37,978 nucleotides of DNA from positions 1 through 37,978 of the forward strand of contig NZ_JYJG01000019.1 of assembly GCF_000955955.1 (NCBI RefSeq), read 5' to 3'. Every line of letters begins with the position of its first letter. Within the stretch, counting starts at the first letter, position 1. The position numbers and the translations under genes were made by a program. Of the stretch, positions 23,216-31,178 are shown piece by piece. The DNA comes from Lentzea aerocolonigenes (GTDB taxonomy: Bacteria; Actinomycetota; Actinomycetes; Mycobacteriales; Pseudonocardiaceae). The notes under the pieces are model-generated. The model saw only the letters and a program-made list of their open reading frames with translations, was not told the DNA's origin and did not search any database.

Positions 23216-25696
23216 TTGCGGCTCCTGTCCTTGACGCGGAAGACCGTGACGGAGTTCGGCGGGAACGTGTAGGTGAAGGCGGTGCGCACGCTCACCTGGC
23301 TCGTGCGCGGCTTGATCGGCTGGGCGAACTCGGTGTTCACGTCATCGGGACGCCCCTGCAGGGTCGTGACCCGCGCGGTCGAGGCCACAGGCATGCCGAG
23401 GTCGATCGAGGTGCGGGCGGCGTTGTCCTGGGCGTTGACGACCTTGACGATCAGCTCGCCGGTCGCCAGATCGCGGGTGACCACCTGTCGAAACGGTTCG
23501 ACGCGCGAGTCGTCGTTGAACTCGCCCCACTTCTGGCCGTCCAGGAACAGCGAGACCTTGCGGCCTGTCTCTTATACACTCGACCCGCACGTCGTAGGTG
23601 CGGCCCGTTTCGATGCTGGTGTTGTTGGTGATCAGCGTGCTCTTGGCACCTCCGACGGCCTTCTCCACCGCGGACTGGGTGTTGTTCCAGCCGCCGAGGT
23701 TCCACCAGTAGTAGTTGCCGGTGTCCTGGACGCCGAACGCGACGAGGAAACCCTCGCGCCCGGACTGCTTGGTGGCCTTCAGGTTCAGCGTGTAGTCGCG
23801 CCAGTTCTTGTCGCCCGCGGTGACCAGGGTGTTCTCCGCAGCCGCGTCGGACTGGACATAGGCGCCGTTCACGACGTTCCAGGCACCCTTGCCGCTCTTG
23901 GTCCACTGCGCATCGGTGCCGGAGAAGTCGTCGCCGAACAACTGCTGCCCGGCCGCGTTGGTGACGCGAACATCGTCGTAGGCAGCGGCGGTCGCCCACG
24001 TCGACAGCCCGATCGCTCCCGTGATCGGTGACTGGGTGGACGGCGTGGCGGACGCGGTGCTCGGCACGACCTCGTCGCCCACGTTGTTCATGAACAGCTT
24101 CTGGGTCTCGTAGCTCGCCGAGCCCCACGAGGCGTGGTTGTTGAACCAGATCATGTCCGGCTTCCACTGCACGTAGTCCTCATTGGACAGCAGCGGCGCG
24201 TACGAGGCGAGCTTGACGACATCGGCGTTGCGTTCGAGGCCGGTCATGTAAGCGGCTTCGCTCAACGCGTTGAAGTACTTGTTGTCCAGGGAGGCGTACT
24301 CGCCGAGGAACACCTTCGGGCCGTTGCGGTCGTAGGAGTCGTAACGGTTGTTGTTCTCCAGGAACCACGACGGGCTGTTGTAGTAGTGCTCGTCGACCAT
24401 CTTCACGCCGGCCTGCTTGTTGAGCTGCCACAGCCGGTCGAACGTGGCGCCGGTGTCGTCGGGGCCGGAGTTGCCCACGACCGTGATGTCCGGGTACTTG
24501 GCGTTGATCGCCTTGCGGAACTCGGTGAAGCGGGCGAAGTACTCGTCCGGCAGGTTCTCCTCGTTGCCGACCGAGAGGTGGGTGAGCTTGAACGGCTTGG
24601 GGTGCCCCATCTCGGCGCGCTTGCGGCCCCACGTGGAGTCGGCGGGCCCGTTGGCGAACTCGATCAGGTCGAGCGTGTCCTGGATGTGCCGCTGCAGCAA
24701 CGCGGGGTCGTTCGTGGCGCGGTTCTGACCGCAGCCGGTGACCAGCGCGGGCACCACGGGCAACGGCATCGCGCCGACGTCCTCGGAGAACTGGAAGTAC
24801 TCGTAGTAGCCGAGCCCGTAGGACTGGTTGTAGCCCCAGAAGTTCCAGTTCGTGGCGCGCTGCTCGACCGGCCCGATCGTGTCCTTCCACTGGTACGAAC
24901 GGCGGCGCTCGTACGCCGGACCGTCGTAGCCGTAGTGGCTGCCGGTGTTGACCAGGCAACCGCCGGGGAACCGCACGAAGCCGGGCTTGAGCGCGGCGAT
25001 CTTCTCGGCGAGGTCGCGGCGCAGGCCGTGTCCCTTGAACGTGTCCTGCGGCAGCAACGAGATCATGTCCAGCCGCAGCGTCCCGGTGCCGCCGCCGGTG
25101 ACCAGCAGCCGGCCGGTCGTCGTCGACTTCCTGGCGCGGACGGTGCCGGAGTAGCGGGTCCAGCCGTCGCCGCGCACCTGGAGCTTCACCGCATCACCCA
25201 ATGGGTTGCCCGCCGGGTCGGTGATCGTGGCGGTCAGCGCGGTGGCGGCCTGGTCGGTGCGGGCCCAGACCGAGAAGTCGTAGCGCTGGCCCTCCTGCAC
25301 CGCGATGCCGGAGTTGTAACCCGAGTTGATGACGCCCGCGGGCAGGCCGAGCTTGAGGTAGCGGCGGTTGCGCTCGTTCATCCGGCCGCCGTCGTCGATC
25401 ACGTCTACGGTGCCGCTGTGCGGTGCCCACGAGGTCAGGCCGTTGTACGACGCGTTGTCGGCCTTGTCGTACTCGAACGAGCGGTTCTGCACGAGCTCGG
25501 CGTAGAGGCCACCGTCGGCGGCGCGGTTGATGTCCTCGAAGAAGACGCCGTACATCGTGTCGTCGATCGACGCGCCCTTCTTCGTGGCGTCGACCTTGAG
25601 CGTGTAGTCGGTCTCGGCCGCCGCTCCCGAACCGGGGACGGCGGCCAGCAGGGAGGCCGCGAGCGCGGCGGACAGCAGAACGTGCCTGGGGGACAT
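23212..25696 (-). pseudogene. Secreted GH51 alpha-L-arabinofuranosidase, frame broken by a Tn5/Nextera mosaic-end sequence
   Basis: Exported enzyme of about 827 aa if the frame is repaired. A signal peptide (1-27) is followed by a CBM4_9-like beta-sandwich inserted near the N-terminus (about 75-215) and the GH51 barrel, with acid/base Glu379 (LSVGNEE) and nucleophile Glu466 (VFLGEYAS). A further beta-sandwich (about 545-720, DDFSGTDAQWTKSGKGAW, related to CBM66/DUF1080-type domains) precedes the GH51 C-terminal sandwich. The frame is lost near 23565-23579, where 15 bases match the Nextera mosaic end; the correct C-terminus (TRDLATGELIVKVVNAQDN to DRSRK) continues in another frame to 23212. 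ATG at 25696 has GGAG seven bases upstream. The genome probably has an intact gene. Confidence 0.88.
23565..23579. other. Tn5/Nextera mosaic-end fragment (library artefact)
   Basis: CTGTCTCTTATACAC is identical to the first 15 bases of the Tn5 transposase mosaic end as used in Nextera libraries (CTGTCTCTTATACACATCT). It lies exactly where the GH51 frame breaks and is AT-rich compared with its surroundings. Deleting only these 15 bases does not restore the frame, so some native bases are also missing or altered. Confidence 0.93.
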
Positions 25697-25736
25697 TCGT
25701 TGGCTCCGGGGCTGTTCGTGGGGCGTTCGCTGCAAT

Positions 25737-25775
25737 AGTGAGCGCTAACATACGATCGCCTTCAGATCAGGTCAA
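25737..25775 (-). promoter_or_regulatory. GH51-GH43 promoter with overlapping operator
   Basis: On the minus strand TTGACC (25775-25770) and TATGTT (25752-25747) have a 17-base spacer. The operator TGTTAGCGCTCACT on the minus strand (25737-25750) overlaps the -10. One half matches the araB class of site and the other the TGTGAGC class. The same 14 bases recur at 36759-36772 inside the GH62 gene. Confidence 0.7.
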
Positions 25776-25815
25776 CGGTCACAAGTCGTTATGGTCGAAC
25801 GCTTGACGGGACCGA

Positions 25816-25834
25816 TGTGAGCGTTCACTCTTGT
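25816..25834 (+). promoter_or_regulatory. Operator before the sugar ABC transporter
   Basis: TGTGAGCGTTCACT (25816-25829) is palindromic in its core and almost identical to the site at 15765. The extension CTTGT makes the 14-base match to 20608-20621. A TTGACG (25803-25808) immediately upstream could be the -35 element, although the -10 region is poor. The transporter start is 66 bases downstream of the operator. Confidence 0.6.
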
Positions 25835-25899
25835 CCACCTGACAGCCGCGGACACGCGGCCAGGCTCCGCGACACCGTAGTCACCTCGGAGGAATCCCT

Positions 25900-26868
25900 G
25901 TGCTGAAGAAGATCACGACAGCCGCCAGCGTGATCGCGCTGTGCGCGCTGACAGCGTGCGGCTCTGGCTCTGGTGGTGCCGGCACCGGCTCGTCCGGCGA
26001 CACCATCACGATGGGCTTCGCCCAGGTGGGCGCCGAGAGCGGCTGGCGCACCGCGAACACCAAGTCGGTCCAGGACGAGGCCAAGGCCGCCGGGATCGAC
26101 CTGAAGTTCTCCGACGCGCAGCAGAAGCAGGAGAACCAGATCAAGGCGATCCGGTCCTACATCCAGCAGAAGGTCAAGGTGATCGCGTTCAGCCCGGTCG
26201 TCGAGACCGGCTGGGACACCGTGCTGCTGGAAGCCAAGCGCGCCAACATCCCGGTGATCCTCACCGACCGCGCGATCGATTCGGACGACACGTCGCTGTA
26301 CAAGACGTTCCTCGGCTCGGACTTCGTCGAGGAGGGTCGCAAGGCCGGCGACTGGATGGTCGCCAACGCCACCGGCCCGACGAACGTCGTGGAGCTCCAG
26401 GGCACCACCGGCGCGGCGCCCGCGATCGACCGCAAGAAGGGCTTCGAGGAGAAGATCGCCTCCAAGCCGGACATCAAGATCGTCGCCTCGCAGACCGGTG
26501 ACTTCACCCGCTCCGGCGGCAAGCAGGTCATGGAGGCGTTCCTCAAGTCCCAGCCGAAGATCGACGTCGTGTACGCGCACAACGACGACATGGGCCTGGG
26601 CGCGATCGAGGCGATCAAGGCCGCCGGCAAGGTGCCCGGCAAGGACATCAAGATCATCACCGTCGACGCCGTCAAGGACGGCATGACGGCGCTGTCCAAC
26701 GGCGAGATCAACTTCATCGTCGAGTGCAACCCGTTGCTCGGTAAGCAGTTGATGGACCTCGCGAAGAAGGTCGTGAAGGGCGAGGAGGTGCCGGCCAGGG
26801 TCGTGACCGAGGAGGGCACGTTCACCCAGGAGCAGGCCAAGGCCGCACTCCCGAAGCGCCAGTACTGA
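25900..26868 (+). CDS. Sugar ABC transporter substrate-binding lipoprotein, YtfQ-like
   Basis: A 322-aa lipoprotein that captures sugar outside the membrane for the permeases encoded downstream. The lipobox LTAC places Cys20 as the lipidated residue, followed by a Gly/Ser spacer. The remainder is a type I periplasmic-binding fold (MGFAQVGAESGWRTANTKS, VKVIAFSPVVETGWDTVL, YAHNDDMGLGAIEAIK), closest in style to E. coli galactofuranose-binding YtfQ. GGAGG lies ten bases before the GTG start. In this locus arabinofuranose or arabinose is the likely cargo, by inference. The gene is followed by two hairpins that may lower expression of the genes after it. Confidence 0.9.
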   Translation: MLKKITTAASVIALCALTACGSGSGGAGTGSSGDTITMGFAQVGAESGWRTANTKSVQDEAKAAGIDLKFSDAQQKQENQIKAIRSYIQQKVKVIAFSPVVETGWDTVLLEAKRANIPVILTDRAIDSDDTSLYKTFLGSDFVEEGRKAGDWMVANATGPTNVVELQGTTGAAPAIDRKKGFEEKIASKPDIKIVASQTGDFTRSGGKQVMEAFLKSQPKIDVVYAHNDDMGLGAIEAIKAAGKVPGKDIKIITVDAVKDGMTALSNGEINFIVECNPLLGKQLMDLAKKVVKGEEVPARVVTEEGTFTQEQAKAALPKRQY

Positions 26869-26880
26869 TCTTCCCGAGAC

Positions 26881-26926
26881 TGCGGGGCCTGCCGTCCTCT
26901 CCAACATCCCGGCGGCAGGCCCCGCA
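26881..26926 (+). terminator. Stem-loop after the binding-protein gene
   Basis: TGCGGGGCCTGCCG (26881-26894) pairs perfectly with CGGCAGGCCCCGCA (26913-26926) across an 18-base loop. There is no T-tract, and the transporter genes continue in the same direction. It probably stabilises the binding-protein mRNA and/or causes partial termination, giving more binding protein than ATPase and permease. Confidence 0.65.
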
Positions 26927-26964
26927 CCCCACGCGCTGATTCACTGCACTGATTCACCACAGAC

Positions 26965-27008
26965 TGCGGGGCCCGTCACTCACTGCGCATCCAGTGGCGG
27001 GTCCCGCA
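26965..27008 (+). terminator. Second stem-loop before the ATPase gene
   Basis: TGCGGGGCCCG (26965-26975) pairs with CGGGTCCCGCA (26998-27008) through a G-T pair in the stem. The left arm and its flank, AGACTGCGGGGCC, repeat exactly the 13 bases at 26877-26889 that open the first stem-loop, so the two hairpins look like a duplication. The ATPase start is 25 bases downstream. Confidence 0.55.
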
Positions 27009-27032
27009 CCCCAAGCGACGAAGGCTCCCGCC

Positions 27033-28562
27033 ATGACCGAGTCACCGCCGCCAGTCGTCGAGATGCGGGGCATCAGCCTCGCATTTCCTGGCGTCAAGGC
27101 GTTGCAGGACGTCGACTTCCAGCTGTTCCCCGGCGAAGTGCACGCTCTCATGGGCGAGAACGGCGCCGGCAAGTCCACCCTGATCAAGACGCTGACCGGC
27201 GTGCACACCCCGGACAGCGGCACGGTGCTGCTGGCAGGTGAGACCGTCGCGTTCACCAGCCCCGGCGACGCCCAGCAGGCCGGCATCAGCACGGTGTACC
27301 AGGAGGTCAACCTCTGCGCGAACCTCACGGTCGCGGAGAACATCCTGCTGGGCCGCGAACCCCGCAAGCTCGGCGGCATCGACTTCAAGGCCATGCGCAC
27401 GCAGGCCGCCGCGGTGCTCGCGCGGATCGGCGTGCACATCGACCCCGCGTCGGTGCTCGAGTCACATCCCATTGCCGTGCAACAACTCGTGGCCATCGCC
27501 CGCGCGATCGCCGTCGACTGCCGCGTGCTCGTGCTGGACGAACCCACGTCGAGTCTGGACGCGGGTGAGGTCGCGGAGCTGTTCCGGATCATGCGGGTGC
27601 TGCGCGACGAGGGCGTGGCGATCCTGTTCGTGTCGCACTTCCTCGACCAGGTCTACGAGATCGCCGACCGGATGACGGTGCTGCGCAACGGAACTCTCGT
27701 CGGCGAACACCTCACCAAGGACCTGGACCGCCGTGCGCTCATCGCGGCCATGATCGGCCGCGAGCTCGGTGCGCTGGAAGCGATCGAGGACGCGAGCGAA
27801 CGCCGCACCGCGTCCGGCCCGGTGCTCGTGCGCGCGGAGGGGCTCGGCCGGAAGGGCGCAATCGCGCCGTTCGACCTCGACATCCGCGCGGGTGAGGTGG
27901 TCGGGCTGGCGGGGCTCCTCGGTTCCGGCCGCACCGAGCTGGCACGGCTGTTGTTCGGCGCGGACAAGGCGACCGAGGGCAAGCTGCTGGTCGACGGCGC
28001 ACATCTGCACCTGCGCGGGCCGCGCTCCGCGATCGCCGCCGGGATCGCGTTCTGCTCGGAGGACCGCAAGGGCGAAGGCCTGGTCGCGGACCTCAGCATC
28101 CGCGACAACCTCGTGCTCGCCATGCAGGCCGCGCGCGGGTGGAGCCGCCCGGTGTCGCGCCGGGTCAAGGACCAACTCGTCGAGAAGTACCTGGCAGCGC
28201 TGGACATCCGGCCCGCGAACCCGGACGCGCTGGTGCGCACGCTGAGTGGCGGCAACCAGCAGAAGGTGCTGCTGGCCCGCTGGCTCGTCACCGAACCGCG
28301 GCTGCTGATCCTGGACGAGCCGACGCGCGGCATCGACATCGGCGCCAAGGCCCAGATCCAGCAGCTCGTCACGTCCCTGGCCGCGGAGGGCACGGCAGTG
28401 CTGTTCATCTCCGCGGAACTGGAGGAAGTCGTGCGCATCGCCGACCGGATCGTCGTGCTGCGCGACCGGCACAAGATCGCCGAACTGGACGGTGGTTCGA
28501 GCATCGACGAGGTCGTCGGGCTCATCGCCGGTGAGCACCTTTCCGAGGAGGTGGCGTCGTGA
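27033..28562 (+). CDS. Sugar ABC transporter ATPase with two ATP-binding domains, YtfR/AraG-like
   Basis: A 509-aa cytoplasmic ATPase that drives import. The first ABC domain has Walker A (GENGAGKST), a Walker B region (VLVLDEPTSSLDAG) and a degenerate signature. The second has an altered P-loop (GLLGSGRTELARLL), a full signature (LSGGNQQKVLLARWL) and LLILDEPTRGIDIGAK. Two fused ABC halves are characteristic of the carbohydrate uptake 2 (CUT2) family. ATG at 27033 with GAAGG upstream fits the family N-terminus better than an upstream in-frame start at 26994. Its stop overlaps the first permease start (GTGA). Confidence 0.94.
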   Translation: MTESPPPVVEMRGISLAFPGVKALQDVDFQLFPGEVHALMGENGAGKSTLIKTLTGVHTPDSGTVLLAGETVAFTSPGDAQQAGISTVYQEVNLCANLTVAENILLGREPRKLGGIDFKAMRTQAAAVLARIGVHIDPASVLESHPIAVQQLVAIARAIAVDCRVLVLDEPTSSLDAGEVAELFRIMRVLRDEGVAILFVSHFLDQVYEIADRMTVLRNGTLVGEHLTKDLDRRALIAAMIGRELGALEAIEDASERRTASGPVLVRAEGLGRKGAIAPFDLDIRAGEVVGLAGLLGSGRTELARLLFGADKATEGKLLVDGAHLHLRGPRSAIAAGIAFCSEDRKGEGLVADLSIRDNLVLAMQAARGWSRPVSRRVKDQLVEKYLAALDIRPANPDALVRTLSGGNQQKVLLARWLVTEPRLLILDEPTRGIDIGAKAQIQQLVTSLAAEGTAVLFISAELEEVVRIADRIVVLRDRHKIAELDGGSSIDEVVGLIAGEHLSEEVAS

Positions 28563-29539
28563 AGAACCGCTTGTTGTGGCCCCTGCTCGCACTGGCCGCG
28601 TTGCTGGTGCTCAACCTCGTCGTCACACCGTCGTTCTTCTCGTTGCGCATCCAGGACGGCCACCTCTACGGCGGCCTGGTGGACGTGCTCAAGAACGGCG
28701 CGCCGACGCTCCTCATCGCACTCGGCATGACGCTCGTGATCGCCACCCGCGGCATCGACCTGTCCGTCGGCGCCGTCGCGGCCATCGCGGGCGCGGTCAC
28801 GTGTGTCCACATCGGAGCGTCCGGTGACGCCGGCACTGCGTTCGCGGGCATGGCGATCGCGCTCGTGCTGTGCGCGCTCCTCGGCCTCTGGAACGGTTTT
28901 CTGGTGGCAGGCCTGGGCATCCAGCCGATCATCGCCACCCTGGTGCTGATGACGGCGGGCCGCGGCATCGCGATGCTGGTCACCGAAGGCCAGATCATCA
29001 CCGTCAACAACGACCCGTTCCGGCAGGTCGGCGCGGGGTTCCTCATCCTCCCGATCTCGATCCTGATCAGCCTCGCGGTACTCGGGTTGGTAGCGCTCAC
29101 AACGCGCAAGACCGCGCTGGGCATGCTGATCGAGGCCGTCGGCGTGAACCCGGAGGCGTCCAGGCTGGCGGGTGTCCGCGCGAAGACCATCATCTGGACC
29201 GTGTACGTGTTCGCGGCGGTCTGCGCGGGCATCGCGGGCCTGATGATCAGCTCGAACGTGAGCGCGGCCGACGCCAACAACGCGGGCCTGTGGATCGAGA
29301 TGGACGCGATCCTGGCGGTGGTCATCGGCGGCACCTCACTGGCGGGCGGCCGCTACTCCCTCACCGGCACGCTGCTCGGCGCGCTGATCATCCAGACGCT
29401 CACCACGACGGTCTACACCATCGGCGTCGCACCCGAGGTCACGCTGGTGTTCAAGGCGGTCGTCGTCATCGCCGTGTGCCTCGTCCAGGCGCCCAAGGCC
29501 CGCGCCGCGCTCAGCTTCCGGAAGGTGGCCACGACATGA
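28559..29539 (+). CDS. Sugar ABC transporter permease, YtfT/RbsC-like
   Basis: A 326-aa inner-membrane permease of the CUT2/BPD_transp_2 family with about eight to ten hydrophobic segments. Family motifs are LIALGMTLVIATRGIDLSVG near residue 60 and AVVIGGTSLAGGRYSLTGT near residue 255. The GTG start overlaps the ATPase stop by four bases, and its stop overlaps the next permease start by four (ATGA), so the three are translationally coupled. It forms the channel with the second permease. Confidence 0.94.
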   Translation: MKNRLLWPLLALAALLVLNLVVTPSFFSLRIQDGHLYGGLVDVLKNGAPTLLIALGMTLVIATRGIDLSVGAVAAIAGAVTCVHIGASGDAGTAFAGMAIALVLCALLGLWNGFLVAGLGIQPIIATLVLMTAGRGIAMLVTEGQIITVNNDPFRQVGAGFLILPISILISLAVLGLVALTTRKTALGMLIEAVGVNPEASRLAGVRAKTIIWTVYVFAAVCAGIAGLMISSNVSAADANNAGLWIEMDAILAVVIGGTSLAGGRYSLTGTLLGALIIQTLTTTVYTIGVAPEVTLVFKAVVVIAVCLVQAPKARAALSFRKVATT

Positions 29540-30504
29540 CCGCTCTCACGACCAAGCTGCCGTCGCGGTTCCTGCCGGTCCTCGCGACCGTGGTGCTGTT
29601 CGCGCTCACATTCGGGGTGGGATCCGGACTTTACGACGGCTTCGCGTCCGGTCAGGTGATCGCGAACCTGTTCATCGACAACGCGTTCCTGATCGTGCTC
29701 GCGGCGGGCATGACGTTCGTGATCCTCAGCGGTGGCATCGACCTGTCCGTCGGCTCGGTCGTCGCCCTGTCCACGATGGTCACCGCGGCCGGCCTGAAAG
29801 CAGGCTGGCCGCTGCCGTTGGTGATCATCGCCGTGCTGGTCATCGGCTCGACGCTCGGCCTGCTGATGGGCCTGGTGATCCACAAGTTCGACATCCAGCC
29901 GTTCATCGTCACGCTCGCCGGCATGTTCCTGGCCCGCGGCCTGTGCTTCCTGATCAGCGTGGAATCGGTGTCCATCAAGGACTCCACGTTCCGCGACGTC
30001 GCCACCGCCGTCATCGAACTGCCCGGCGGCGTCACCATCACCTACAACGTGATCATCGCGCTCGTCGTCGTCGCCGCGGCCCTCTTCGTGCTGCACCGCA
30101 CGCGGTTCGGCCGCACGGTCTACGCGGTCGGCGGCAACGAGCAGTCGGCGTTGCTGATGGGTCTGAAGACCGCGCGCACCAAGGTCGGCGTCTACGTGAT
30201 CAGCGGCTTCTGCTCGGCACTGGCGGGTCTGCTGTTCAGCCTCTACATGCTGTCCGGCTACGGCCTGCACGCCGTCGGCATGGAGCTCGACGCTATCGCG
30301 GCGGTCGTCATCGGCGGCACCCTGCTCGCGGGTGGCGTCGGCTACGTGCTCGGCAGCCTCGCCGGAGTGCTGGTGCTCGGCACGATCCAGACGCTGATCT
30401 CGTTCCAGGGCACGCTCAGCTCGTGGTGGACCAAGATCGTGATCGGTGCGCTGCTGCTGGTGTTCATCGCGGTCCAGCGCGGCCTGATCCGCGAGCGACG
30501 CTGA
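29536..30504 (+). CDS. Sugar ABC transporter permease, YjfF-like
   Basis: The second CUT2 permease, 322 aa, with the same motif set (LAAGMTFVILSGGIDLSVGS; AVVIGGTLLAGGVGYVLGS) but clearly divergent from its neighbour. A YtfQ-YtfR-YtfT-YjfF order with two unlike permeases is the arrangement of the E. coli galactofuranose transporter, which supports a furanose-sugar importer. The ATG at 29536 overlaps the preceding stop; a longer open frame upstream lies inside the first permease gene and is not used. A hairpin follows the stop. Confidence 0.94.
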   Translation: MTALTTKLPSRFLPVLATVVLFALTFGVGSGLYDGFASGQVIANLFIDNAFLIVLAAGMTFVILSGGIDLSVGSVVALSTMVTAAGLKAGWPLPLVIIAVLVIGSTLGLLMGLVIHKFDIQPFIVTLAGMFLARGLCFLISVESVSIKDSTFRDVATAVIELPGGVTITYNVIIALVVVAAALFVLHRTRFGRTVYAVGGNEQSALLMGLKTARTKVGVYVISGFCSALAGLLFSLYMLSGYGLHAVGMELDAIAAVVIGGTLLAGGVGYVLGSLAGVLVLGTIQTLISFQGTLSSWWTKIVIGALLLVFIAVQRGLIRERR

Positions 30505-30521
30505 CGTCCTGATCCGACGAG

Positions 30522-30560
30522 GGGCGGATACTGGGCGATCACATCAACCAGGATCCGCCC
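30522..30560 (+). terminator. Terminator hairpin after the transporter operon
   Basis: GGGCGGAT (30522-30529) pairs with ATCCGCCC (30553-30560). CTGG (30531-30534) and CCAG (30548-30551) extend the stem after one mismatch, leaving a 13-base loop. The following bases are TCCCCGCG, so there is no T-tract, as is usual in high-GC actinomycetes. Confidence 0.7.
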
Positions 30561-30800
30561 TCCCCGCGCGAGTGTGAACTTGCTCAGTTCAGCAACGACT
30601 CGGCGTGCGTGGCGAGCGGTGCGGCCAGATCAGGATGATCACCTTTGTCGATGCGATGAGGCAGGCGGGGCCCCCACGTACAGCGACGTGTACCTGTTGG
30701 AGCCCGTCCAAGACAGTGGACCTCAAGCCGCCCGGCAGCTCGTCCTCACGCGAACACCTAAACTGGAGCCTGCGACGAGTTCAACAGGCAGGTGGCTGGA
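30561..30800. other. Region of about 240 bases without a supported gene
   Basis: After the terminator I find no ORF with a good ribosome-binding site and protein-like composition, no tRNA fold and no repeat. It presumably carries the promoter of the membrane-protein/AfsR-like gene pair. A TAAACT near 30759-30764 could be a -10 element, but no matching -35 was found. Confidence 0.3.
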
Positions 30801-31175
30801 ATGAAGCTGGGCGATGTCACCCGGACCGCACTGGCGTGCGTCCGGATCTTCAACGGCGCACTGGGGTTGTTCGCGGCCGGGAAGATGGCGAAGAGCCTCG
30901 GCAGCGAACTGGGCGACGACAAGCGGTTCGTCTACCCGGCGCGCATGTTCGGCATCCGCACGCTCGTCCTCGGCGTCGACCTGCTGACGCTGAAGCCCAG
31001 CCGGCGAACCCTCCGGCAGGCCGTGCTCATTCACGCCACGGACACGGCCGCCGCGTTCTACGCTGGCCGCAGTGGCGAGCTTCCGGCGAGGGCGGCGAAA
31101 CTCACCACGATCATCTCCGCCGTCAACACCGGGCTGGCCGTCGTGTCACTCGTCGCCGCCGAGAAGGACAGCTGA
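30801..31175 (+). CDS. Small integral membrane protein, DUF4267-like
   Basis: A 124-aa protein with several hydrophobic helices (ALACVRIFNGALGLFAAGKM, MFGIRTLVLGVDLL, HATDTAAAFYAG, ISAVNTGLAVVSLVAA), the last close to the C-terminus. Overall shape resembles DUF4267-type small membrane proteins; this is a resemblance, not an identification. The ATG at 30801 is preferred to an in-frame GTG at 30792. The AfsR-like regulator starts three bases after its stop, so the two are probably one transcript. Confidence 0.65.
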   Translation: MKLGDVTRTALACVRIFNGALGLFAAGKMAKSLGSELGDDKRFVYPARMFGIRTLVLGVDLLTLKPSRRTLRQAVLIHATDTAAAFYAGRSGELPARAAKLTTIISAVNTGLAVVSLVAAEKDS

Positions 31176-31178
31176 TCT

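Noticed and set aside
23565..23579. A natural transposon end or insertion sequence
   Set aside because: Only the mosaic end is present, with no transposase, no second end and no target duplication seen; the sequence equals the hyperactive Tn5 adapter used in library preparation.
26994..27032. Earlier in-frame start for the transporter ATPase
   Set aside because: It would begin inside the second hairpin and add a Pro/Ala-rich extension not typical of the family; the ATG at 27033 has a ribosome-binding site.
30574..30804. Possible 76-codon ORF before the membrane-protein gene
   Set aside because: No ribosome-binding site, mixed composition without hydrophobic or motif structure, and it overlaps the likely promoter of the next gene.
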